This document shows, one piece after another, positions 1 through 8,137 of a DNA stretch of 64,000 nt. Position 1 is the first letter of the stretch; each line of letters opens with the position of its first letter. Source of the DNA: Rathayibacter iranicus NCPPB 2253 = VKM Ac-1602 (GTDB taxonomy: Bacteria > Actinomycetota > Actinomycetes > Actinomycetales > Microbacteriaceae); the NCBI RefSeq assembly GCF_003149025.1, contig NZ_QGDV01000002.1, positions 292,071 to 356,070 of the forward strand, given 5' to 3'. The translations under genes and the position numbers were made by a program. Below the pieces are notes generated by a model, which was not told where the DNA came from, searched no databases, and saw nothing but the letters and a program-made list of their open reading frames with translations.

Positions 1-243
1 GATCTCGCTGAACAGGGCGAAGTTCGTGCCGCTTCCATCGAACGTCGCGCCAAGCGGGTAGGCGGTTCCGGGCCAGGTCTCCACGAGACTCCTCAGGGGA
101 TCATGCTCGGGCAATCCAGGAGAGGCCGATGTGCGGTCTGCGGACGCCCGACGTCGGGGGTGGTGGTCCGGCACTTCCGCATCGGACCGACTGCCCACTG
201 TAGCGAGCGACTGTCGTGCGTTCTCCTGCTGGTCAGCGTTCAT
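1..243 (-). CDS. glgX: Glycogen debranching enzyme GlgX, 5' part only (runs off window)
   Basis: The minus strand reads into the window edge. From the GTG at 84 the peptide starts VETWPGTAYPLGATFDG and continues GSGTNFALFSEI, which is the recognisable GlgX/isoamylase N-terminus (carbohydrate-binding domain opening). GlgX hydrolyses alpha-1,6 branches of glycogen in the cytoplasm. The same frame stays open upstream to an ATG at 243, which has a strong Shine-Dalgarno (GGAGGAGG, about 8 nt away). That start adds 53 hydrophilic Arg/Ser/Asp-rich residues. The internal GTG at 84 has its own GAGGAG 5 nt upstream, so either start is possible. I chose 243 because its ribosome site is stronger. A TANNNT hexamer (TACTGT, minus strand, 352-347) could be its -10. 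Identity is inferred from only 28 family-like residues. Confidence 0.72.
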   Translation of the reverse strand, partial: MNADQQENARQSLATVGSRSDAEVPDHHPRRRASADRTSASPGLPEHDPLRSLVETWPGTAYPLGATFDGSGTNFALFSEI

Positions 244-414
244 CGCACGTTCCTCCTCCGGCGGTCTCGACCGCAGGCCAGAGCAGCGGTCCGGCACATC
301 CTGCACGCGCAAGAGCGAAGAAGACGTTCCAGGAGGCCACGATCGAACAGTACGGGCGGGCTGACGCCCCCTGGGAGGGCTGGCGCCGCGCCCGGTGCAT
401 CGGCTACACCGACG

Positions 415-2217
415 TTAGTGAGAGCCGAGCCTGCGACGCACGAGGTCGATCCGAGCCTGCAGCTGCGTGACGCTGGCCTGCGCGACCGCCGGACCGCCGC
501 AGAGCCGTCGCAGCTCGGTGTGAACCTGACCGTGCGACTCTCCGGTGCCGCGGGCCCACAGCCCGACCAGCGAGTTCAACAGGCTCCGCTGCTCTTTGAG
601 GGTGCGGTAGAGCGGCGCCGGGATCTCGCTCGCCGTCTCCGCTGGGGCCGCCGCACCCGTGCGAGCACCGGCCCGCTTCGCCTGACGTTGCTGCCGGTTC
701 TGCAGAAGTTCGCGCACTTGGTCGGGCTCGAGCAGGCCCGGCAGACCGATGAAGTCGAGCTCCTCCTCGCTCTCGACCTCGACCTCCATCCCGAACTCGG
801 CGCCCTCGTAGACGACGCGGTCGAAGGTCGCAGCAGAGCCGAGCGATTCGAATTGTCCTTCCTCGAGCAGGTTGGACGAGGCCTTCTCGCTACGCTCGGC
901 GTCAGCCATCAGGTCGGCCTCGGGGTATTCCTCATCCTCCGACGAGCGGCGATCGAGCGCGTGGTCGCGCTGCACCTCCATCGACCCGGCCAATGCGAGC
1001 AGGCCGGGCACGTTCGGGAGGAACACCGAGGCGGTCTCGCCGCGCCGCCGGGCGCGCACGAAGCGGCCGATTGCCTGCGCGAAAAACAGCGGAGTCGAGG
1101 CCGACGTGGCATAGACCCCGACCGCCAGCCGCGGCACATCGACACCTTCCGACACCATTCGCACCGCGACCATCCAGCGCCCGGTCTCCTTCGCGAACTC
1201 GTCGATGCGGTCGCTCGCCTCCTTTTCGTCCGACAGGACGACGGTGACCGATTCGCCGCTGATCTCGCGGAGCATCGCGGCATAAGCCCGGGCGGAGTAG
1301 TGGTCCGTCGCGATGACGAGGCCACCCGCGTCGGGAACGGCGCGCCGTACCTCCGTCAGCCGCGTGTTGGCGGCACGCAGCACCGAGGGGATCCACTCGC
1401 CCTTCGGGTCAAGCGCGGTTCGCCACGCCTGCGAGGTGATGTCCTTCGTGTTGCCCTCGCCGAGCCGCGCCTCCATTTCATCGCCGGCCTTCGATTTCCA
1501 GCGCATCTGGCCGGCGTACACCATGAAGAGCACGGGGCGCACGACGCCGTCGGCGAGCGCACGGCCGTAGCCGTACGCGTAGTCGGTCAAAGAGGTGCGG
1601 ATGCCCTCGTCGTCGGGCAGGTAGCTGACGAACGGGATGGGTGCCGTGTCCGAGCGGAACGGCGTCCCGGTGAGCGAGAGCCGACGCACGGCGGGCTCGA
1701 ACGCCTCGCGGACCGCTTCCCCCCAGCTGAGGGCGTCGCCCGCGTGGTGCACCTCGTCGAGGATTACGAGGGTGCGACCCGAGAGGGTGAGTTCGCGGTG
1801 CAGCTCAGCGCGAACCGCCACCTGCGCATAGGTGACGGCGACACCGTGGTAGTGCCGGGCATGCCGGCCCATGCGGTTCGTAAACGTGGGGTCGAGGCGG
1901 ATCCCGACACGATGCGCGGCCTCTGCCCACTGGCGCTTAAGGTGCTCTGTCGGGGCAACGACCGTGATGCGGTCAACCGTACGGTTGTGCAGCAGTTCCG
2001 CGGCCAGGCGCAGAGCGAAGGTGGTCTTGCCCGCCCCGGGGGTCGCTGCGGCGAGGAAGTCGCGCGGCTCGTTCTGGAAGTAGGCCTCGAGCGCCTCGGC
2101 CTGCCACGCCCGGAGCTTGTGGGCGGTACCCCACGGGGCCCGCCCCGGGAACGACGGGGACAGATGCTCGGCGGCGGAGGTGCCGACCTGATGACCGAAG
2201 CTCGTGGGACTGCTCAC
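415..2217 (-). CDS. DEAD/DEAH-box (SF2) DNA/RNA helicase
   Basis: A 600-residue ATP-dependent superfamily 2 helicase. The Walker A motif (TPGAGKTTFALRL) lies near residue 58. The DEVH Walker B (VILDEVHHAGD) follows about 90 residues later. The SLTGTPFRSD motif III region precedes the C-terminal RecA lobe, which holds QAIGRFVRARR (motif VI, two Arg). The C-terminal ~150 residues are acidic and then basic, and are not recognised. The organisation resembles XPB/ComFA-like helicases, and the exact substrate is unknown. The GTG at 2217 was chosen because the family-like sequence begins just after it and a TAGATT -10 hexamer sits 8 nt upstream, so the mRNA is probably leaderless. The frame is open further upstream (to 2283), but without a ribosome site. 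Divergent from the SGNH hydrolase. Confidence 0.86.
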   Translation of the reverse strand: MSSPTSFGHQVGTSAAEHLSPSFPGRAPWGTAHKLRAWQAEALEAYFQNEPRDFLAAATPGAGKTTFALRLAAELLHNRTVDRITVVAPTEHLKRQWAEAAHRVGIRLDPTFTNRMGRHARHYHGVAVTYAQVAVRAELHRELTLSGRTLVILDEVHHAGDALSWGEAVREAFEPAVRRLSLTGTPFRSDTAPIPFVSYLPDDEGIRTSLTDYAYGYGRALADGVVRPVLFMVYAGQMRWKSKAGDEMEARLGEGNTKDITSQAWRTALDPKGEWIPSVLRAANTRLTEVRRAVPDAGGLVIATDHYSARAYAAMLREISGESVTVVLSDEKEASDRIDEFAKETGRWMVAVRMVSEGVDVPRLAVGVYATSASTPLFFAQAIGRFVRARRRGETASVFLPNVPGLLALAGSMEVQRDHALDRRSSEDEEYPEADLMADAERSEKASSNLLEEGQFESLGSAATFDRVVYEGAEFGMEVEVESEEELDFIGLPGLLEPDQVRELLQNRQQRQAKRAGARTGAAAPAETASEIPAPLYRTLKEQRSLLNSLVGLWARGTGESHGQVHTELRRLCGGPAVAQASVTQLQARIDLVRRRLGSH

Positions 2218-2225
2218 GTGGATCG

Positions 2226-2231
2226 AATCTA
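2226..2231 (-). promoter_or_regulatory. -10 element TAGATT of helicase gene, leaderless start
   Basis: TAGATT lies 8 nt upstream of the GTG at 2217, and no Shine-Dalgarno is present. This matches the actinobacterial TANNNT -10 followed by a start codon at or near +1. Confidence 0.5.
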
Positions 2232-2346
2232 GCCGACCCCTCCGACAGCGGACGGTCCTCCACAGCACCTCGCGACGGGGCACGGCGTGTCGCCCCGAAC
2301 CGCGCCTCCCGCGGCACTACCGGTGGCGTCGGAGCACAATGGAGGG

Positions 2347-3228
2347 ATGGTCGAGCAGCGTCATCCGTGGTCCCGCTATGTCGCCTTGGGCGACTCCTTC
2401 ACCGAGGGAATCGGCGATCCTGAGCCCGCGAGCCCCGGCGGGCACCGGGGCTGGGCAGACCGGGTCGCCGAGGTTCTCGGCAGCCAAAACGACGACTTCG
2501 CCTACGCAAACCTCGCCGTCCGTGGGCGCCTCCTGCAGCAGATCGTCGACGAGCAGATCGAGCCGGCCCTCGAGCTGCGGCCCGATCTCATCACGATCTC
2601 CGCCGGCGGCAACGACGTCATCCGCCCGGGCACCGACCCCGACGATATCGCGGCACGATTCGAAGCAGGCTTGGCACGGCTGCGCTCGAACGGAGCGACG
2701 GTGGTGCTCTTCACCGGTGTTGACGTCGGCTTCTCCCCCGTCTTCAACCGGATCCGCGGCAAGGTCGCCATTTACAACGAGAACCTACGGGCGCTCGCCA
2801 GACAGTACGACTGCATCGTCGCCGACCAGTGGTCGCTTCACGAGATCCAGGATGTGCGGATGTGGGCGCCCGATCGCCTGCATCTCAACCCGCACGGGCA
2901 CCACGAGGTGGCTCGGATGGTACTCGAGGCTCTCAACGTCACGAACGACCTGCGCCCCCTCGCGCCCGAGCCGCTGCTTGCTCGGACATGGCGCGCGGCG
3001 CGAACGGAGGACTTGCAGTGGGCCCGCGAATACCTCGTGCCGTGGGTGCTGCGCCGAGTACGGCACCAGTCCTCCGGCGACTTCATCACGGCGAAGCGCC
3101 CGTCGGCACAACTCTGGCGGGCCGACGCCACCCTTCCCGGCGGGGAGGCGCCAGGAAATGCCACCCCGGAGCAGGTCGACGCGGATATCGCCACGGCTGG
3201 CGTCCGGATCGAGCGCCTCGGGGACTAA
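2347..3228 (+). CDS. SGNH/GDSL-family lipase or esterase
   Basis: A 293-residue serine hydrolase of the SGNH fold. Block I is ALGDSFTEGIGDP near the N-terminus (catalytic Ser in GDS). Block III is AGGNDVI (Gly/Asn oxyanion residues). Block V is DRLHLNPHGH (Asp-X-X-His of the triad). No signal peptide is visible, so it is probably cytoplasmic. The substrate cannot be read from sequence. The last ~80 residues after the catalytic His form an extra tail. The ATG at 2347 directly precedes the GDS motif. Upstream is CACAAT (2335-2340) with 6 nt to the ATG, a weak leaderless-type arrangement, and GGAGGG touches the start codon. Its stop overlaps the stop of the convergent carboxypeptidase gene by 4 nt. 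Confidence 0.85.
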   Translation: MVEQRHPWSRYVALGDSFTEGIGDPEPASPGGHRGWADRVAEVLGSQNDDFAYANLAVRGRLLQQIVDEQIEPALELRPDLITISAGGNDVIRPGTDPDDIAARFEAGLARLRSNGATVVLFTGVDVGFSPVFNRIRGKVAIYNENLRALARQYDCIVADQWSLHEIQDVRMWAPDRLHLNPHGHHEVARMVLEALNVTNDLRPLAPEPLLARTWRAARTEDLQWAREYLVPWVLRRVRHQSSGDFITAKRPSAQLWRADATLPGGEAPGNATPEQVDADIATAGVRIERLGD

Positions 3229-4523
3229 CGGAAGAGTTCGCCCGGGTGAGCGATCCGCCAGCCGAAGCCGGGATCCCCGATCGCGCCGTCCGCGACGAGC
3301 GGCAGCTCATAGGGCGTGCCGTTCACCTGCACGGTCGCCGTCCCGACACGTCCACCGTCGGCGACGACCTCGACCGGATCCAGGGCGACAGTGGTGGTCG
3401 TCGAGACGTCCCCCCAGACCAGCACCGACCGCGCTTCGGCCGTCTCCGCCACCACCTTCTCGCCCCACGCGCTGGTGAGGCTGCCGTAATCCTGCCCAGT
3501 GGTGCTCAACGGGAGGGTGTGAAAGCCGGCCTCGATGCTCGGGATCAGCGTCAGCACGTCGGCCGTCAGCTGCTGATGCGTCTGTGCCCCAACCACGACG
3601 CCGACCAGGGTCATCGCCTGCCCCTCGATGGTGGCGACGAGCGAGAAGAGCAGGCAGGAGCCAGCCTCGTCAGTCGTCCCCGTCTTGATCCCGTCGATGC
3701 CGGAGCGGCCCAGGAGCGAATTGGTGTTCTCGAGGGTCCCGACACCCGGGAGGGTCGCGGTGGGCAGTGCCACAATGGGCGCCAACACGGGATCGGTCAC
3801 CAGCAACTCGCCGAGGCGCACCATCTCGGCGGTCGTGCTGACCGTCGCCGGCGACAATCCACTCGTGTCAGCGAGTGAGGTGCGGGTGAGTTTCTGCCCG
3901 TCGAGCCAGACCCGCGAGGCGGAGAGAAACGCCGCCTCGGAGCCATAGGCCCAGATCGCGAGCGACTTCGCGTAGTTATTCGCGGAGGGGAGCATCATGG
4001 CGGTCAATGCCTCCCTCTCGGTGAGCTGTAGACCGGCCGTCACCGGGGCATGAGAGCCGTTCTCGGCAACTGTCTCGTTGTAGTACTGCACATCGGCACT
4101 GGTGAAGGTAATGGTCTCGCCGTCAGTCCCGTCGGCAAGAGGTCGTGCGGCCAGGATCATCAGTGCCGTGACGACCTTGGCGATGCTTCCGGTGGGCAGC
4201 ACATCCTGGGAGCCGTAGCGCGCGAGCAGTCCGTCTTCCTCCGTGCCCTCGACGCCGACCGCCGCCACCGCACCGGACCCGTACGCAGGCCAGGCCGGGG
4301 CTGAGGCGTCGAGGGCGTTTGAGACGGGGGGCATCGCAGCAACGCTCGCCGCGGGGAGCTCAGCGGTCGCTGCGTTCGTCGCGTAGGCGCCGCCCGCGGC
4401 CACCAGAACGGTCGCGAGTACGACGGCGGCGATGAGCGGCCCGCGACGACGGGGACGTGCCGCCTGGCGTGCAGCAGGGCCGGGCAGAGCGAGCGCATCG
4501 TCGGGCCTGGTCGTGGGGGTCAT
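3225..4523 (-). CDS. D-alanyl-D-alanine carboxypeptidase (peptidase S11, low-molecular-weight PBP)
   Basis: A 432-residue extracytoplasmic penicillin-binding protein. The N-terminus carries a basic stretch (ARPRRRG) and one membrane segment (PLIAAVVLATVLVAAGGAYA), which acts as a signal or anchor. All three active-site motifs are present: SxxK as SIAK (in TGSIAKVVTAL), SxN as SAN (in PSANNYAKS) and KTG in IKTGTTDEAG. The enzyme trims the terminal D-Ala from peptidoglycan pentapeptides. The C-terminal ~100 residues may be a small beta domain. The ATG at 4523 was chosen over the upstream in-frame codon at 4583 because it precedes the charged/TM signal and has TACGAT exactly 6 nt upstream (leaderless). 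Convergent with the SGNH gene. Confidence 0.9.
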   Translation of the reverse strand: MTPTTRPDDALALPGPAARQAARPRRRGPLIAAVVLATVLVAAGGAYATNAATAELPAASVAAMPPVSNALDASAPAWPAYGSGAVAAVGVEGTEEDGLLARYGSQDVLPTGSIAKVVTALMILAARPLADGTDGETITFTSADVQYYNETVAENGSHAPVTAGLQLTEREALTAMMLPSANNYAKSLAIWAYGSEAAFLSASRVWLDGQKLTRTSLADTSGLSPATVSTTAEMVRLGELLVTDPVLAPIVALPTATLPGVGTLENTNSLLGRSGIDGIKTGTTDEAGSCLLFSLVATIEGQAMTLVGVVVGAQTHQQLTADVLTLIPSIEAGFHTLPLSTTGQDYGSLTSAWGEKVVAETAEARSVLVWGDVSTTTTVALDPVEVVADGGRVGTATVQVNGTPYELPLVADGAIGDPGFGWRIAHPGELFR

Positions 4524-4529
4524 CCCGTC

Positions 4530-4535
4530 ATCGTA
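4530..4535 (-). promoter_or_regulatory. -10 element TACGAT, leaderless start of carboxypeptidase gene
   Basis: TACGAT is separated by 6 nt (GACGGG) from the ATG at 4523, so transcription would begin at or next to the A of the ATG. Confidence 0.6.
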
Positions 4536-4613
4536 AGGCGGCGTCGCCGGCGATCCTTGAGGCAGAGCCCCGGAGACTCCCACCGACCTTCACCGACGGG
4601 GCGCGTCGCCGTC

Positions 4614-5423
4614 TCAGCGCCCGCGCGTCAGCGCCCAGAGGGCCACGGCCCCCGCCGAGGCGACGTTCAACGAGTCGACCCCGTGCAGCATCGGGATCGT
4701 CACCACCACGTCGGACGCGTCGAGCGCCGAACGGCTGAGCCCGTCCCCCTCCGCTCCGAGCACGACGGCGACCCGCTCCGGACGCACCGCCGCGTACTCG
4801 TCGAGCGGGATCGCATCGGGCGCGAGCGCCAGCGCGGCGACCGAGAAGCCCGCCGTCAACAGCGACTCCCGCGCCGTCGCCCAGTCCGGAGTGCGGGTCC
4901 ACGGCACCTGGAGCACCGTGCCCATGCTCACCCGGACGCTACGCCGGTAGAGCGGATCGGCGCACCGCGGGGTCACCAGCACTGCATCGGCGCCCATCCC
5001 GGCCGCCGCGCGGAAGACAGCCCCGACGTTCGTGTGGTCGACGAGGTCCTCAAGAATCACCACGAGAGAGGCTCCCTCTAGCAGCTGCGCCATCGGCCGC
5101 AGCGGCGGACGGTGCATCGAGGCGAGCGCGCCGCGATGCAGGTGGAAGCCCGTCAGCTCTTCGATGAGCGGGTCCGGCGCCACGAACACCGGAACGTCCG
5201 GGAAGCGCTCAAGCACGTCCGTCGCCTCCAGTAGCCGCTTCTGCTGCACCAGGACAGACCTCGGCCTGTGCCCAGCGTCGAGCGCGCGACCGATGACCTT
5301 CGCCGATTCGGCGATGTAGAGGCCGCCCTCCGGCTCGAGCACCCGCCGCAGCGCCACATCGGTCAGGCGGTGGTAGTCGGCGAGGAGGGGGTGGTCGAGG
5401 TCGTCGATGGGCACGATCGGCAT
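4614..5423 (-). CDS. TrmH/SpoU-family RNA 2'-O-ribose methyltransferase
   Basis: A 269-residue SPOUT enzyme that uses S-adenosylmethionine to methylate a ribose 2'-OH in rRNA or tRNA. The N-terminal ~100 residues form a substrate-binding-like domain (YIAESAKVIGRAL). The catalytic domain holds the three SpoU motifs: motif 1 with Asn/Arg in DHTNVGAVFRAAAGMGAD, motif 2 as LGAEGDGL, and motif 3 as IPMLHGVDSLNVASAGAVA (knot). The specific target base is not deducible. The ATG at 5423 has TAGATT 6 nt upstream and no ribosome site. Confidence 0.9.
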   Translation of the reverse strand: MPIVPIDDLDHPLLADYHRLTDVALRRVLEPEGGLYIAESAKVIGRALDAGHRPRSVLVQQKRLLEATDVLERFPDVPVFVAPDPLIEELTGFHLHRGALASMHRPPLRPMAQLLEGASLVVILEDLVDHTNVGAVFRAAAGMGADAVLVTPRCADPLYRRSVRVSMGTVLQVPWTRTPDWATARESLLTAGFSVAALALAPDAIPLDEYAAVRPERVAVVLGAEGDGLSRSALDASDVVVTIPMLHGVDSLNVASAGAVALWALTRGR

Positions 5424-5429
5424 CCCGGC

Positions 5430-5435
5430 AATCTA
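5430..5435 (-). promoter_or_regulatory. -10 element TAGATT, leaderless start of SpoU methyltransferase
   Basis: TAGATT is separated by 6 nt (GCCGGG) from the ATG at 5423. Confidence 0.6.
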
Positions 5436-5450
5436 GGGCACGACGCGGGC

Positions 5451-5456
5451 TAAACT
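5451..5456 (+). promoter_or_regulatory. -10 element TAAACT for sirtuin gene
   Basis: TAAACT fits TANNNT and lies 39 nt before the sirtuin ATG. Here there is a normal leader with an AAGGAGG ribosome site (5484-5490), in contrast to the leaderless divergent gene. Confidence 0.4.
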
Positions 5457-5495
5457 CGCCAGGGGCCGCCCGAACGGCCCTCGAAGGAGGCGCGG

Positions 5496-6365
5496 ATGAA
5501 GGTCAGTCCGTCACCGGTCACGAAGGGCCCCGCAGCCCTGGCGATCGAGCAGGCCGTCGAACTCCTCAGCGGGCGCCGCATCGCCGCCGTCACAGGCGCA
5601 GGCATGAGCACCGATTCGGGCATCCCCGACTATCGCGGCGCGGGTGCCCCCGTCCGCAGCCCGATGACGTACTCGCAGTTCGTCGCCGACCCGGATTACC
5701 GCCGCCGCTACTGGGCGGGCAGTCAGCTTGGTTGGCACCGCTTCACGAGCACGGTCCCGAACGACGGGCATCGCGCACTCGCACGCCTTGAGGAACGCGG
5801 CCTGCTCACGGGCGTCGTCACGCAGAACGTCGATGGACTGCACGTGAGGGCCGGATCGCGCCGTGTCGTCGACCTGCACGGTTCGGCGGATCGCGTGCGC
5901 TGCATGACCTGCGGCCAATACTTCGCCCGCGACGCCGTCGCAGAGCGGATCGAGCGACTCAACCCCTGGCTCGACGATCCGGGCGTTTCCTCCCTCAACC
6001 CCGACGGCGATGCCGAGGTGCACGACGTTTCGGCGATGACTGTGCCCGAGTGCACCGTCTGCAGCGGGATTCTCAAGCCCGACATCGTGTTCTTTGGCGA
6101 GTTCATCCCCACCGAGCGGTTTCAGGAGGCGCGCGCGATCGTCGCGGGCGCCGACGCGCTGCTCGTGGCAGGGTCCTCACTGGTCGTCAATTCGGGCATT
6201 CGATTCCTCGAGATCGCACGCCGGGCGAAGATGCCAATCGTCATCGTCAACCGAGGCGCTACCAAAGGCGACTCGCGCGCGGCGATCAAGATCGACGGCG
6301 GCACCAGCGAGGTGCTCCGCGAGCTGGCCGGGCGCCTGCCTGAGCTACGCCCCGCGTCGGTGTGA
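5496..6365 (+). CDS. Sir2-family NAD-dependent protein deacylase
   Basis: A 289-residue sirtuin that removes acyl groups from protein lysines using NAD+. The Rossmann motif GAGMSTDSGIPDYRG lies near residue 35. TQNVDGLH and the catalytic His in DLHGS follow. The structural zinc site is CMTC followed ~45 residues later by CTVC. The spacer between the Cys pairs is longer than in CobB/SIRT5 types. The last sirtuin motif is GSSLVVNSG. The ATG at 5496 has an excellent ribosome site (AAGGAGG, 5 nt spacing). The phosphoglycerate-mutase-like gene follows closely on the same strand, so they are probably co-transcribed. Confidence 0.93.
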   Translation: MKVSPSPVTKGPAALAIEQAVELLSGRRIAAVTGAGMSTDSGIPDYRGAGAPVRSPMTYSQFVADPDYRRRYWAGSQLGWHRFTSTVPNDGHRALARLEERGLLTGVVTQNVDGLHVRAGSRRVVDLHGSADRVRCMTCGQYFARDAVAERIERLNPWLDDPGVSSLNPDGDAEVHDVSAMTVPECTVCSGILKPDIVFFGEFIPTERFQEARAIVAGADALLVAGSSLVVNSGIRFLEIARRAKMPIVIVNRGATKGDSRAAIKIDGGTSEVLRELAGRLPELRPASV

Positions 6366-6418
6366 CTCCGCGCAAAGACCGCAACGACCGACCCGCCCCG
6401 ACCTCACGAGAGGCCCCC

Positions 6419-7051
6419 GTGACCCAGCTCACCCTCGTCCGACACGGCCAGACCGACTGGAACGCCGCCCGCCGCATCCAGGGCAGGAGTGACATCCCTC
6501 TCAACCCAGTCGGCCGCTCGCAGGCCCGCGCGGCTGCGCGCCTTCTCGGCGATCGACACTGGGACGCCGTGGTCGCAAGCCCTCTTCAGCGTGCGTACGA
6601 CACGGGCGCGATAATCGCCCGCGGCCTCGGCCTTGACGAGCCGCTGGCGGTCGACGGACTCGCCGAGCGTTCCTATGGCGACGCGGAGGGGATGACCGGA
6701 GCCGAACTCACCGAGCGGTTCCCCGGTGGCATCGAGGGCGGACGGATCCCCGGCTGCGAGACCCGGGCCGAGGTCGTCACGCGCGCCACCATCGCGCTCC
6801 TCGATGCGGCCGAGCGCTTCCCTGGCTCCGCCATTGTCGTGGCTACCCACGGCGCCGTGATCGGCAGCCTCCTGCGCGCGCTCAGCAGCGACGACCTGCC
6901 GGCGCACGGCATCTCGGTCGGCAACGGCTCCCGGCACGACTTCGTGATCGTCGATGGAGCGCTGCGCGTCGTCGGCTTCGATGACTCCGGTGATGTGGTG
7001 GTCGCCGACGTCGACCTCGACGACGTGCTCAGCCCGGCAGCGGGCGCCTGA
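6419..7051 (+). CDS. Histidine phosphatase (phosphoglycerate mutase-like) family protein
   Basis: A 210-residue branch-1 histidine phosphatase. The catalytic RHG box is LVRHGQTDWNAARR at the extreme N-terminus. A second Arg lies in SPLQRAYDT, the acid Glu in LAERSYGDAEG, and the second catalytic His in ATHGAVIGS. The small size and single domain fit a phosphatase (GpmB/CobC/PhoE-like) rather than the glycolytic mutase. The substrate is unknown. I chose the GTG at 6419, preceded by GAGAGG, because the RHG box should sit within the first 10 residues. An upstream GTG at 6362 overlaps the sirtuin stop and would add 19 unstructured residues. Confidence 0.88.
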   Translation: MTQLTLVRHGQTDWNAARRIQGRSDIPLNPVGRSQARAAARLLGDRHWDAVVASPLQRAYDTGAIIARGLGLDEPLAVDGLAERSYGDAEGMTGAELTERFPGGIEGGRIPGCETRAEVVTRATIALLDAAERFPGSAIVVATHGAVIGSLLRALSSDDLPAHGISVGNGSRHDFVIVDGALRVVGFDDSGDVVVADVDLDDVLSPAAGA

Positions 7052-7054
7052 GAC

Positions 7055-8137
7055 TCAGCGGCGGCCGAGGTCGCCGAGCAGCCCGAAGAGCACGCGAGCG
7101 GAGTCGCGCCACGAGTACGCGGCCGCCCGCTCACGGGCCCGGTTCGACTGCTTGCGCCAGACGACGCCGTCCTCGAGTAAGCGGACACCGTCGGCAATCG
7201 CTTTAGCGCTCGACGGATCGACATACACCGCCGCATCCTGCGCAATCTCGCGAAAAATTGGGATATCGCTCACGACGACCGGCGTTCCGAGGGCCATCGC
7301 CTCCACCAACGGAATACCGAATCCCTCGTCGTGGCTCGCCGTGACGAGGGCCGTCGCGCGCGCCAGGACCGCACGGTACTCCGCATCCGGAGCCCCCTGA
7401 TGGAACACCAGCTTCGCGGTCGGTGCCAACGCACGCAGCGTCTCGACCGTTTCGTCGCTTGCTCGGCTCATCAGGTGCAATTCGTAGTCGGGCAGGAGGC
7501 GCATCGCCCGCGCCAACGACTCGACGTTCTTGTATGGCATGAACGAGCCCATATAGACGAGGGAGCGCGCCTCCGAGCGGTCCGGCAGCGAGGCGGCAAG
7601 TGCGGCGCTCGCCTCGTCGGGCTCGGTCGCTGCGTTGGGCACGACGACGACAGGTCGCGTCGTGAGGCGGTGTTCGCGGATCAGGTCTCGCGTGGTCTGA
7701 GAGACCGTCACGACGGCGTCCGCCCGCTCAAGGAGCCTGCGCTGCGGCCACCAGGCCAGGTGGTAGAGACGCCAGAGTCCCCGCACGGGCGCCGTCAGAT
7801 CCCGCGGGGGTGTGCGGTGGCGGTAGTAGATGAGATCGTGCACGGTGAGAACAAGGCGGTATCGGCGACCGAGCGAGCCCATCGTCTGCATCGGCGAGAA
7901 CACGACGTCCGGCTGGAGTCGGTTGACCAGCAGCGCGACGAACGGCTCGAAGGGGCTGCTCGGACCGGTCACCCGCTCCCACGGCAGCGCGGGCAGCATC
8001 GTGAGCTGGCGGCGGTCGCTGATCAGCATGATGACGTCGTGAAGCTGCGCCAGTTCCCGGACCAATTCGGCCGTGTACCTACTGATGCCGTCGTGGCGCT
8101 CGAGCCGGGTATACCGGCAGTCGACGACGATCCTCAT
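7055..8137 (-). CDS. Family 4-type (GT-B) glycosyltransferase
   Basis: A 360-residue retaining GT-B glycosyltransferase. The N-lobe opens MRIVVDCRYTRLERHDGISRY, with the Gly-rich acceptor loop. The C-lobe donor-binding region has YMGSFMPYKNVE and the family signature around HDEGFGIPLVEAMALGTPVV (E-x7-E). No membrane segment is seen, so it is cytoplasmic or membrane-associated. It probably adds a sugar to a glycolipid, exopolysaccharide or cell-wall precursor, but donor and acceptor cannot be told. Its ATG overlaps the stop of the upstream alpha/beta hydrolase gene as ATGA (8134-8137), so the two are translationally coupled. Convergent with the histidine phosphatase, 3 nt apart. Confidence 0.88.
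   Translation of the reverse strand: MRIVVDCRYTRLERHDGISRYTAELVRELAQLHDVIMLISDRRQLTMLPALPWERVTGPSSPFEPFVALLVNRLQPDVVFSPMQTMGSLGRRYRLVLTVHDLIYYRHRTPPRDLTAPVRGLWRLYHLAWWPQRRLLERADAVVTVSQTTRDLIREHRLTTRPVVVVPNAATEPDEASAALAASLPDRSEARSLVYMGSFMPYKNVESLARAMRLLPDYELHLMSRASDETVETLRALAPTAKLVFHQGAPDAEYRAVLARATALVTASHDEGFGIPLVEAMALGTPVVVSDIPIFREIAQDAAVYVDPSSAKAIADGVRLLEDGVVWRKQSNRARERAAAYSWRDSARVLFGLLGDLGRR

Noticed and set aside
103..2232. 709-codon open frame on the plus strand, antisense to the helicase
   Set aside because: High-GC shadow. The minus strand carries clear helicase motifs, while the plus-strand product is Arg/Leu/Val-rich without domains.
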